DNA of 64,000 bases from an uncultured Jannaschia sp. (GTDB taxonomy: Bacteria; Pseudomonadota; Alphaproteobacteria; Rhodobacterales; Rhodobacteraceae), in the NCBI RefSeq assembly GCF_947494025.1, contig NZ_CANLTQ010000004.1:1-64000 (forward strand), written 5' to 3'. A program made the position numbers and the translations under genes. Numbering within the stretch: position 1 is the first letter of the stretch; each line of letters starts with the position of its first letter. The notes under the pieces were generated by a model. It did not search any database. It saw only the letters and a program-made list of their open reading frames with translations, and was not told the DNA's origin. Positions 56,450-64,000 of this stretch are shown here, one piece after another.

Positions 56450-58663
56450 TCAGTGCCGCACCGTCTCGACGGGCTCGACGGTGAAGAAGAAATCGGGCGG
56501 ATGGTCCGCGAACGTCACCGCGTCCGGCACGGAACCAGGCCCGGCGAGGAAGACGTTCGCGCCGAAATGCGCGTGCATCCGGCTCAGCCGGTCGAGCCGC
56601 GGGCCCGTGATCTCCGCCAGAAACGCCGCGTTCGCCGGAACCGCTTTCAGCGCGGCGATCCGCGCCCGGTGCGCCCGGACGCAGGCGTCGTGGGCGGCCG
56701 CCACGCCCGGCAGCGCACGAAGCTCCGCGATCCCGTCCGCGAGCGCCGCCGCATGGGCCTGCATCCGCAGATCCCGCTCGGCGTTGTTGTTCATCCGGAA
56801 CCAATAGCCGAGCCCCTGATCGCGTTCGACATGGTTCACCCGGCCCCGGTCGCGCTTCACGAGAAAGCTTTCGGCGTCGCGCACGGCATAATGCTTCAGC
56901 GTCACCAGATCGTAGCCATAGGTCTCCGCCGTGGAGCGCCAGCTGTTGCGCAGCATCTCCCGCGGCATTGGTCGTCCGGACCCGTTGACCCAGTCCACCT
57001 GCCGCCAGAGGTCGGGACGCAGGCCCTTCGGCCGATGCACCCCCATCTTGCGGAAGATCGCGTTGCGGCGGAACAGCGTCTTGAACCCCCAGGCCTGATG
57101 CGGCTTGCGGCAGAATTCCGGCGCGCAGGCGGTGAAGCGTTGCGTCACGGGGACGTCCTCGAAGGTCGCGCGTCCGTCGTTCCCGAACAGCCGCCACGTC
57201 ATCGAGATCATGTTCGCGTCGCCCACGGCGGCATAGAGATCCGCGAGCCGCCCCTGGCCCGCATGCACGTCGATGAACTCGTCCACGTCCATGCAGATCG
57301 CCCAGCCCGCACGGGCCAGGATCGCCTCCTCCTCCGCGGCGGCGAGCGCGGCATGCTGCGGCTTGAGGCCGGTGCCGGGGAACGGGTTGTCGCGTCGCGT
57401 GACGATGCCGGCGGCCGCGAGCGCGTCGAGCAACTCGACCGTCCCGTCGGTGCAGTCGTTGGTGTAGATCAGGATGTCGTCCACGCCGATGCCGCGATGA
57501 TGGGCGATCCATTCGAGGATGAACGGCCCCTCGTTGCGCATGCAGGTCACGATCGCCGTCCGGCCCGGAAGCGCGGCGGGCAGGCGAGGCACCGGGGCGG
57601 CGGAGACCGGGGGCAGGACGGGGTCGTGGCCGAACCGCTCCCGCGACAGGTGCAGAAGCGCGTCGCTCCGCACCAGCCCGGATTTCGGCGCGAGCGGCCG
57701 GTCCCCCGCCTCGTTGCAGCGGAGCGCCATCGCGCGGTGGAACGCGGCCGCCCCGCCGGTGTCGGATTGCAGACGTCCGATCCGCGTCAGCCGGAACGGC
57801 GCGTCGGCCGGCAGCCGCGCGGGCGCGGCGATCCAGCGGCGGTGGCCGCCCGCTGTATCGAAGAGCGTGCAGACGTGGTCGCCGAACCCGACGGCGCGGC
57901 CCTTTCGCAAGCGCCACGGATAGATGCGTCGGCCGTGAAGCGGCAGGATTCCGGCCTCCGTCGCGTCGATCCGCGCGAAGGCGCCCCGCCCCGGCGGCGC
58001 GGGCGCGAGCAGGTCCGAGACATCGAGGAACGCGACCGCCCGCGCCGCCGTCAGGAACCGCCAGCGCAGCGCCTCGAGCACGACGAGCTCCGCCAGCGGG
58101 GCGGTCCACGGGTCCGGCGCGGGCACGTCCATGCGGTCCTTGCCGGGGGCGTCGGGCGCCTGCAGCGGATGCCGCTCGCTCGCCTCCGCGCCGCCGAGCG
58201 GGACGGGCGAGGTGACAACGATCACGCGGGTCAGCCCCGCGACCGGCCGGTCCGACAGGGCCGCCCCCAACGCGGGAGCCAGCGGCGACTCCCCCGGGCG
58301 GGTCCGGTCGAGGATCAGAGCCGCGTCCGCCCCCTGCCCGGCATGCCAGTCGAGCCAGTCGCGGACATTCCGCACGCTTTCCCCGTTGCGACAGCCCAGC
58401 ATCACGCGGAGCCCCGCGAACAGATCGGGCTCGGGCGCGGCGACCGGAACGCGCGCCTCGCAGCCCGCAACCGGCACGGCAACTTCCGTGCCGCCCGCGA
58501 CGCGCGCCATGACCGAGCCGTTTACCGAGACGAGCGCCCCGTCGATCCGCACGGGGTCGAGCCCGCGCCCGAGGAACACGCGCGCACCGTCCGGGTCGCC
58601 CACGGCGTCGAGCACCGTCACGTCGCCGACGACGCGGCCGTTCAGGATCCGGGTTTCAAACAT
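56450..58663 (-). CDS. Large glycosyltransferase family 2/92-like protein, double module
   Basis: 737 residues. The C-terminal half has a full GT-A domain: RTAIVTCMRNEGPFILEWIA, YTNDCTDGTVELLDAL and the metal motif CMDVDEFIDVH, then MTWRLFGNDG. The N-terminal half repeats the same outline in decayed form: RVMLGCRNGESVRNVRDWLD, LILDRTRPGES and AVAFLDVSDLLAP, where DVDE reads DVSD. Probably cytoplasmic sugar transfer to surface glycan. ATG at 58663 overlaps the next gene by 8 bases. Confidence 0.85.
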   Translation of the reverse strand: MFETRILNGRVVGDVTVLDAVGDPDGARVFLGRGLDPVRIDGALVSVNGSVMARVAGGTEVAVPVAGCEARVPVAAPEPDLFAGLRVMLGCRNGESVRNVRDWLDWHAGQGADAALILDRTRPGESPLAPALGAALSDRPVAGLTRVIVVTSPVPLGGAEASERHPLQAPDAPGKDRMDVPAPDPWTAPLAELVVLEALRWRFLTAARAVAFLDVSDLLAPAPPGRGAFARIDATEAGILPLHGRRIYPWRLRKGRAVGFGDHVCTLFDTAGGHRRWIAAPARLPADAPFRLTRIGRLQSDTGGAAAFHRAMALRCNEAGDRPLAPKSGLVRSDALLHLSRERFGHDPVLPPVSAAPVPRLPAALPGRTAIVTCMRNEGPFILEWIAHHRGIGVDDILIYTNDCTDGTVELLDALAAAGIVTRRDNPFPGTGLKPQHAALAAAEEEAILARAGWAICMDVDEFIDVHAGQGRLADLYAAVGDANMISMTWRLFGNDGRATFEDVPVTQRFTACAPEFCRKPHQAWGFKTLFRRNAIFRKMGVHRPKGLRPDLWRQVDWVNGSGRPMPREMLRNSWRSTAETYGYDLVTLKHYAVRDAESFLVKRDRGRVNHVERDQGLGYWFRMNNNAERDLRMQAHAAALADGIAELRALPGVAAAHDACVRAHRARIAALKAVPANAAFLAEITGPRLDRLSRMHAHFGANVFLAGPGSVPDAVTFADHPPDFFFTVEPVETVRH

Positions 58664-59702
58664 ACGCCCGAGCCATCCCCAGAAGCGCCCGGCCGAGCCG
58701 TGGGGACGGCGCGAGCGAGCCGCCCGCAAGCACGAGCCGCCCGCAAAGCCGCAAGCCGTCTTCCGTCGCGAGCACGCGGTCGCGCGTCGCCCGGTGCCAG
58801 TCGCGCGCCGCCGCCTCGGCCGCCGCCACGCCCGGGAGGTCGCGCAGCCGCGACGCCTCGGCACGCATCACCGGCAGTTGCGGTCCGATCATCCCGCAGG
58901 TCGTCTGGTTGAAGTTCCGCTCCACCCAGTATTCGAGCCCCGGCACCTTGCCCGTGTGGTTCGGCAGTCCCCGCGCGCGCTTGAGCAGGAACTCGTGGAT
59001 CGAGCGGACCGCGTAGTGATTGAGCTGCACCCGCCGTCCCTCCGGCGCCATCCCGCCGCGCCAGAGGAGGATGCGCTTCGGATCGGCCGACAGCGCGTCG
59101 TCGCGACCCCCCGTGTCGTCGAAGAAGACGGGCGGCGCGGATTGACGGGGCCGGTGGATGCCGAAGCCGGTGAAGGGTCCGGCCCGGCGGAAAAGCGTCT
59201 TGAAGAAGCTGGCCAGCGCCGGATAGGCGAGGCCGGGCGGCGCGGCGCGGTCGAAGCGCTCGGGCACGGACCCCGTCCCCGCCTCGAGCCGTCCCGCCGA
59301 GCCGAAGAGCCGCCAGGGCAGCGCGATCGCCTCCGCCCCCGGCATTCCGCCGACGAGTTCGGGAAGCGTCGCGGCGCCGTCGAGCGCCACGAACTCGTCC
59401 ACGTCAAGATGCAGAAGCCAGTCCGCGCCCGTGCAGACCTCGTGCGTCCAGGCCGCCGCCATCGCGCGCCATTGCGGCGCGGGCCCGTCCCTGCCCAGCA
59501 CGTCCCCCTGTGGCACGTGCACGACACCGACGGGGGCCAGCGCGTCGAGGAGCGCCCCGGTTCCGTCGCGGCAATCGTTGGTGAAGGCCAGCACACGACC
59601 GACGCCCAATGCGCGCAGATGGGCGAGCCAGTCCACGACATAGGGCCCCTCGTCGCGCAAACAGGTGACGACGGCGATGGACGTGGAAGACGGATCGGGC
59701 AT
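58656..59702 (-). CDS. Glycosyltransferase family 2/92-like protein
   Basis: 348 residues. GT-A domain with IAVVTCLRDEGPYVVDWLAH, AFTNDCRDGTGALLDALAPV, the metal motif LLHLDVDEFVALDG and ALPWRLFGSAG. It is a close relative of the second module of the protein at 56450-58663 and the two genes overlap by 8 bases, a coupled pair. ATG at 59702. Confidence 0.87.
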   Translation of the reverse strand: MPDPSSTSIAVVTCLRDEGPYVVDWLAHLRALGVGRVLAFTNDCRDGTGALLDALAPVGVVHVPQGDVLGRDGPAPQWRAMAAAWTHEVCTGADWLLHLDVDEFVALDGAATLPELVGGMPGAEAIALPWRLFGSAGRLEAGTGSVPERFDRAAPPGLAYPALASFFKTLFRRAGPFTGFGIHRPRQSAPPVFFDDTGGRDDALSADPKRILLWRGGMAPEGRRVQLNHYAVRSIHEFLLKRARGLPNHTGKVPGLEYWVERNFNQTTCGMIGPQLPVMRAEASRLRDLPGVAAAEAAARDWHRATRDRVLATEDGLRLCGRLVLAGGSLAPSPRLGRALLGMARAYV

Positions 59703-59802
59703 CGGCCCCCGGGGGATCGGTCGGATGCGGCCGTTAATGAATCGTCAACCTTGCCGAAAGGTTAACGACGAAGCCAAGGGTTGAGAATGTCCTGACGGCG
59801 CC

Positions 59803-60219
59803 TCAGACCGGCGCGGGCGGCGTCGTTTCGAACCGGACGTCGTCGCCGAGCGGGGCCACGAAAAGGCGGCGCACGCCGTCCACGTCGGTCACGTAGACTT
59901 CCGCCCGCGGGCCGCTGCCGCCCAGCGGCGCCTCGATGGTGAAGCGCTCGGGCCGGGGCGCGGGCTTGTAGGCGACGGTAAAGGGCAGCGCGTAGCCGCA
60001 ATCGGTGGTGACCCCTGACCAGTTGCCGGTCACGCCCTCCGGCCGTTCGGCCGAGCAGCGGGTGCCATCCGAGAGCCTGAGCGTCACGCGGGCGGCGTCC
60101 GCCGTCGCGCGCGTCACCCGCACCTCCCCCTCGGGCACGTCGAACATGTCCTCGCCACGCGGGAGCCCGAGCGTCTGGCAAGCGCAGAGGGCGAGGGGCA
60201 GAAGGAACAGAATGCGCAT
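59803..60219 (-). CDS. Small lipoprotein of unknown function
   Basis: 138 residues. Signal sequence MRILFLLPLALCAC has a lipobox (ALCAC region, Cys14). The mature part is beta-rich (EVRVTRATADAARVTLRLSD, ERFTIEAPLGGSGPRAEVYV) with two further Cys that could pair (RCSAERP, DCGYALP). Family not recognised. 22 bases downstream of the SLC13 gene on the same strand. Confidence 0.6.
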   Translation of the reverse strand: MRILFLLPLALCACQTLGLPRGEDMFDVPEGEVRVTRATADAARVTLRLSDGTRCSAERPEGVTGNWSGVTTDCGYALPFTVAYKPAPRPERFTIEAPLGGSGPRAEVYVTDVDGVRRLFVAPLGDDVRFETTPPAPV

Positions 60220-60241
60220 CGAAGCCTCCGCGGGGATCGGG

Positions 60242-62020
60242 TCAGAGCGGCCAGATCAGCGGGATCAGGGCCGACGAGAGGAGCGCCACGACCACGTTCA
60301 TGCCGATTCCCACCCGTGCGAAATCGGTAAACCGATATCCGCCCGGACCATAGACCAGCATGTTCGTCTGATAGCCGATGGGTGTCGAAAAGGCACAGCT
60401 CGCCCCGACCATGACCGCGACGACGAGCCCGCGCGGATCGACGCCCAGCGTGTCGCCCAGCGCGATGGCGATGGGCGTGACGACGACGGCGACGGCGTTG
60501 TTGGACACGAGTTCGGTCAGCGTCGAGGTCAGCGCGAAGACGGCGAACACGAGGAGCGGGGCCGGCAGATTGCCGAGGAACGGCGCGATCGCGCCCACGA
60601 TCATCTCCACCGCGCCCGACGCCTCGAGCGCGGCGCCAACGGCGAGCATCGCGAAGATCATCGCCAGCAGACGGCCGTCCACGAAGCCGAAGGCCTCGTC
60701 GGCATCGACCGAACGCGTCAGCAGGACGATCACCGCGCCCATGACGGCGAGCGCGAAGATCGGCGCGAGGCCCAGCGCCGAAAGCGCGACGATCCCCGCG
60801 ACCACGGCCACGGGGATCCAGCCGCGTTCGCGCCGAAAGGCCTTTTCGCGCGGCTGGTTCACCTCCACGAGGTTCAGATCCTGGCTGAGCCGGTGGATGT
60901 CCTCGGCCGCGCCTTCCAGAAGAAGCGTGTCGCCCACCCGCACCGTCACGTCGTCGAGCTGCCCCGAGATGTTGCGGTCGCGGCGGTGCAGCGCCAGCGG
61001 ATAGACGCCGTAGCGCCGCCGGAGGCGCAGGTCGCCGAGTCGCCGTCCGACCATCCGCGCGTCGGGCGTGATGAGAACCTCCACCGTCGTCGTCTCTACC
61101 GCCCCGACCTGATCCAGGCGCTTCAGGTCCGGGTTCCGCTGCAGCGTCAGCAGCTCCGCGATCTCGGTGCGCAGGATCACCCGGTCGCCGAGCTGGAGGA
61201 CGACGCCCTTCAGGTTGCGCCGCAGCGAGGCGTCGCCCCGCACGACGTCGATCAGCCGCACGCCCTCGCGCTTGAAGAGCTGCACATCGGTCGCCTCCCG
61301 ACCGATCAGGTTCGATTCCGGCGGGATCACGGCCTCGGCGAAGAACTTGGCGGCGCGGCGCTGGCCCAGCATGGCGGCCATCGAGCTCCGCTCCGGCAGG
61401 AGGTGGCGGCCGACGAGATACAGATAGGCCATGCCCGCCAGAGCGACCGGAACGGCCAGTATCGAAACCTCGAAGATGGAAAACGGCGCGAGCCCGCGCG
61501 TGCGCGCGACGCCGTCCACGAGAAGGTTCGTCGAGGTCCCGATGAGCGTGATCGTGCCGCCGAGGATCGAGGCATAGGAGAGCGGGATCAGGAGCTTCGA
61601 CGGCGCGAGCTTCATGGTCCGGGCGAGCTGCACGAAGACCGGGATCATCACCACGACGACCGGCGTGTTGGCCACAAAGGCCGAGGCGATCAGCACCACG
61701 CCAAGCAGCATGCCGATCGCGAGGCGCGGACGCTGCCCCACCTGCCCCTCCGCGAAGCGCGTGAACCAGTCGAGCGCGCCGGTCCGCACCAGCGCGCCCA
61801 TCAGGAGGAACATCGCGGCGATGGTCCAGGGCGCCGGGTTCGCGAGTACCGCCACGCCCGCTTCGTAGGGCAGGATGCCGAGCAGCAGCAGGACCACGGC
61901 GCCCGCCATCGCCACCACCTCGGTCGGATAGGTCTCGCGCACGAACAGGCCGAGCATGGCGAGGAGGACGGCGATCGTCACCCAGGCCTGCATGGCCTGG
62001 GGGATCTCGATCCACGTCAC
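60242..62020 (-). CDS. SLC13-type permease with internal TrkA-C domains, second gene
   Basis: 592 residues, about 11 membrane segments with two NTxT-like loops (LIGTSTNLLVDG and VSNNAVAVVVTPIAIALGDT) around a central pair of RCK-C modules (VIPPESNLIGREATDV, VEVLITPDARMVGRRLGDLR). The GTG start (62018-62020) overlaps the YmdB stop (GTGA). Transports an inorganic or dicarboxylate anion. Same length and design as the protein at 16712-18490. Confidence 0.87.
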   Translation of the reverse strand: MTWIEIPQAMQAWVTIAVLLAMLGLFVRETYPTEVVAMAGAVVLLLLGILPYEAGVAVLANPAPWTIAAMFLLMGALVRTGALDWFTRFAEGQVGQRPRLAIGMLLGVVLIASAFVANTPVVVVMIPVFVQLARTMKLAPSKLLIPLSYASILGGTITLIGTSTNLLVDGVARTRGLAPFSIFEVSILAVPVALAGMAYLYLVGRHLLPERSSMAAMLGQRRAAKFFAEAVIPPESNLIGREATDVQLFKREGVRLIDVVRGDASLRRNLKGVVLQLGDRVILRTEIAELLTLQRNPDLKRLDQVGAVETTTVEVLITPDARMVGRRLGDLRLRRRYGVYPLALHRRDRNISGQLDDVTVRVGDTLLLEGAAEDIHRLSQDLNLVEVNQPREKAFRRERGWIPVAVVAGIVALSALGLAPIFALAVMGAVIVLLTRSVDADEAFGFVDGRLLAMIFAMLAVGAALEASGAVEMIVGAIAPFLGNLPAPLLVFAVFALTSTLTELVSNNAVAVVVTPIAIALGDTLGVDPRGLVVAVMVGASCAFSTPIGYQTNMLVYGPGGYRFTDFARVGIGMNVVVALLSSALIPLIWPL

Positions 62021-62832
62021 AGGGCGGGCCCCGATTGCGACAGCCGCCCGCCCTGGCGCACCTGGACGACCTCGCGGGCGAGGCCCGTCGCGTCGTCGGT
62101 CTCCACGAAGAGGCCGCAAAGCGTCGCCTCGCCGTTCGCCGGCTCGAAGCGTTCGCGCGACATGCCGGTCACGAAGCGGCGCATGGGCTCCGTCTTTTCC
62201 ATCCCGATCACCGAATCGTAGTCGCCGCACATCCCCGCGTCGGACTGGAAGGCGGTGCCTTGCGCGAGAATCCCGGCGTCGGCGGTGGGCACATGGGTAT
62301 GGGTGCCGACCACGACGCTGGCGCGGCCGTCGCACCAATGACCCATCGCCATCTTTTCGGACGTGGCCTCGCAATGCATGTCCACCAGCGTCGCCTGCAC
62401 CGCGCGACCGAGCGGATGGGCCTTCAGCACCGGCTCCACGGCGGAAAACGGATCGTCGTAGGGGCGCGACATGAAGACCTGCCCCAGCACCTGCATCACG
62501 AGGAGCTTGCGCCCCGCCACGTCGAAGACGCGCCAGCCGCGACCGGGCGCGGCCTTGGCGTAGTTGATCGGACGCAGGATGCGGGGCTCGTGCTCGACGG
62601 CCTGCATCATGTCCTTCTGGTCGAAGGCATGGTCGCCCAGCGTGACGACGTCCGCCCCCGCCTCGAACAGGCCCTTCGCCTGCGCGGCGTTGAGGCCGCG
62701 CCCGGAGGAGGCGTTCTCGCCGTTGACGACGACCGCGTCGAGGCGCCAGCCGACACGGAGCGCGGGCAGTCGTTCGGTGATGGCGCGCCGGCCCGCGCGG
62801 CCCATGACGTCGCCGAGAAAGAGAATTCGCAT
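62017..62832 (-). CDS. YmdB/TIGR00282 metallophosphoesterase
   Basis: 271 residues. MRILFLGDVMGRAGRRAITE, VNGENASSGRGL, TLGDHAFDQKD and MHCEATSEKMAMGHWCDGRA with VGTHTHVPTADAGILAQG give the full set of metal ligands of this family. Cyclic-nucleotide or RNA-linked phosphodiesterase in relatives, which control the switch between motile and biofilm states in Bacillus. ATG at 62832, divergent from argC with 131 bases between. Coupled to the SLC13 gene. Confidence 0.92.
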   Translation of the reverse strand: MRILFLGDVMGRAGRRAITERLPALRVGWRLDAVVVNGENASSGRGLNAAQAKGLFEAGADVVTLGDHAFDQKDMMQAVEHEPRILRPINYAKAAPGRGWRVFDVAGRKLLVMQVLGQVFMSRPYDDPFSAVEPVLKAHPLGRAVQATLVDMHCEATSEKMAMGHWCDGRASVVVGTHTHVPTADAGILAQGTAFQSDAGMCGDYDSVIGMEKTEPMRRFVTGMSRERFEPANGEATLCGLFVETDDATGLAREVVQVRQGGRLSQSGPAL

Positions 62833-62963
62833 GGGCCGGGGTTACGCGGGGCGACCGCGGCGTGCAACGGCGATGCGGCGTCGATCCGGGGTCCGGCGCC
62901 CGCCGGGCCATTGCAGCCGGACACCGCGCCGCGTATCCCTGTTCCCGATACGGAGGGACGCTC

Positions 62964-63881
62964 ATGACCACCGCAGTTTTCATCGACGGCGAGGCCGGCA
63001 CGACCGGCCTCCGGATCCGCGACCGGCTGTCCGCGCGGGGAGACATCCGCCTGATTTCGCTGGGCGAGGCGAACCGAAAGGACGAGATCGCCCGCCGCGA
63101 CGCCTACGCGGAGGCCGACGTGGCGATCCTGTGTCTGCCCGACGACGCCGCGCGGCAGGCGGTGATGATCTCCGGTGGCACGCGCCTCATCGACGCCTCC
63201 ACCGCGCACCGGGTGAACGCCGAATGGACCTACGGGATGCCCGAATTGCCGGACCAGCGCGCGCGCATCCGCACGGCGCAATGGGTCGCCAATGTCGGCT
63301 GCTACGCGACGGGTGCCATCGCCATGCTGCGGCCGCTGACCGATGCCCGGATCGTGGCGCACGACCACGGCGCCGTGCTGACCGGAATCTCGGGCTACAC
63401 CGGGGGCGGCAAGTCGCTGATCGCCGAATACGAGCGCGGCGAGGCGCCCGACTACTACCTTTACGCGCTCAAGCAGGGGCACAAGCACCTTCCGGAGATC
63501 ATGAAATACGGCGGATTGACGCGCCGTCCGCTGTTCCAGCCCGCGGTCGGGCGGTTCGCGCAGGGCATGGCGGTGCAGCTTCACCTGCATGCCGACCTCC
63601 TGCCCGGCGGCGTTCCCGGACATGCCCGGATCGAGGCGGCGCTCCGCGAGGCCTACCGCGACGAGCCGTTCGTGAGCGTCGCGAGCGCGGACGAGCGGAT
63701 CGACCCGCAGGCGATGAACGGAACGAACCGCATGGTCCTTTACGTCAATGGCGACGGAACGGGACGGGTCACGGTGATCGCCGTGCTCGACAACCTCGGC
63801 AAGGGGGCTTCGGGAACGGCGGTGCAGAACCTGAACCTGATGATCGGCGCGGAGGAGGGCGCGGGCCTCGATCCGGTCTGA
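62964..63881 (+). CDS. argC: N-acetyl-gamma-glutamyl-phosphate reductase (type 2)
   Basis: 305 residues, the short type-2 ArgC. NAD fold start AVFIDGEAGTTGLRIRDRL, the active-site Cys113 in WVANVGCYATGAIAMLRP, the GISGYTGGGKSLIAEYE loop and QGHKHLPEIMKYGGL are diagnostic. Third step of arginine synthesis. ATG at 62964 follows CGGAGGGACG. Confidence 0.96.
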   Translation: MTTAVFIDGEAGTTGLRIRDRLSARGDIRLISLGEANRKDEIARRDAYAEADVAILCLPDDAARQAVMISGGTRLIDASTAHRVNAEWTYGMPELPDQRARIRTAQWVANVGCYATGAIAMLRPLTDARIVAHDHGAVLTGISGYTGGGKSLIAEYERGEAPDYYLYALKQGHKHLPEIMKYGGLTRRPLFQPAVGRFAQGMAVQLHLHADLLPGGVPGHARIEAALREAYRDEPFVSVASADERIDPQAMNGTNRMVLYVNGDGTGRVTVIAVLDNLGKGASGTAVQNLNLMIGAEEGAGLDPV

Positions 63882-63951
63882 GCGCAACCGCATCTTAACC
63901 CTCCGGGGGGCATGACGAATCGACTGTCACACCCTACGGGATCCGCGCCTT

Positions 63952-64000
63952 GTCCGACTTCGCCTTTCCCTCGCTCGACGCCCGGCCGCGGCTGACCAAG
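63952..64000 (+). CDS. Possible start of another gene, cut by the window end
   Basis: From a TTG at 63952 an open frame reads MSDFAFPSLDARPRLTK and runs off the window. It has no strong ribosome site, so the call is tentative. 70 bases after argC. Confidence 0.3.

Noticed and set aside
55121-58912. Very long open frame (1263 codons) opposite the glycosyltransferase and transporter genes
   Set aside because: Arg/His/Pro-rich antisense of real genes; no ribosome site, and GC-rich DNA makes such frames by chance.

Overview
The window is high-GC, densely packed DNA from an alphaproteobacterium. The gene content (propionyl-CoA carboxylase plus methylmalonyl-CoA mutase, aerobic cobaltochelatase cobS/cobT next to bolA and a J-domain gene, CoxG, Hint-domain and sulfotransferase genes, MerR-linked beta-oxidation genes) points to the Rhodobacteraceae, roseobacter-like. 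This placement is an inference from gene families, not from an rRNA. Almost everything is core chromosomal housekeeping and central metabolism; I see no CRISPR array, insertion sequence, prophage block or rRNA operon.

Layout. 1-2.3 kb: the edge of an integrated element, with a tyrosine recombinase gene that looks frameshifted, abutting the 3' end of tRNA-Gln(TTG). 2.4-11.5 kb: a propionyl-CoA pathway region on the minus strand (pccB, several small envelope or stress-type genes, pccA, methylmalonyl-CoA mutase). 11.6-25.2 kb: MFS, EamA, LysE and AEC transporters, CoxG, a secreted nuclease, YebC, an SLC13/TrkA-C permease, a PhnP-like hydrolase, a lytic transglycosylase, GatB, BolA, a J-domain protein and a DUF2235 protein. 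25.3-27.2 kb: an ECF sigma factor, its anti-sigma factor and a secreted fasciclin protein, an arrangement recalling mycobacterial SigK-RskA and its fasciclin targets. 27.3-33 kb: cobS and cobT, separated by a PRC-barrel protein and a TAXI-type binding protein.

33-46 kb: aminopeptidase P, DUF427, a gene-poor 0.9 kb stretch, a ClC channel, an SRAP (YedK) gene interrupted by a single in-frame TGA, an orphan HWE-type kinase, 5'-nucleotidase, pyrD, and a translationally coupled set of two PaaI-type thioesterases and a MATE transporter. 45.4-53.1 kb: two MerR regulators, then acyl-CoA dehydrogenase, glutathione transferase, thiolase, an NTF2-like protein and the FadJ-type multifunctional enzyme, which together make a beta-oxidation module. 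53.1-64 kb: surface and transport genes (Hint protein, sulfotransferase, EamA transporter, a membrane protein with an M48-like fold but no HExxH, two overlapping glycosyltransferases, a lipoprotein, a second SLC13 permease, YmdB) and finally argC on the plus strand.

How they work together: pccA/pccB and the mutase turn propionyl-CoA into succinyl-CoA (the epimerase is not in the window). The mutase needs B12, whose cobalt insertion depends on CobS/CobT. The MerR-controlled beta-oxidation genes supply acetyl-CoA and, from odd chains, propionyl-CoA. No obviously novel defence or mobile system was found. The most noteworthy items are the two broken genes, the sigma/anti-sigma/fasciclin unit, the double-module glycosyltransferase with a decayed first half, and the protease-like membrane protein lacking its metal motif.
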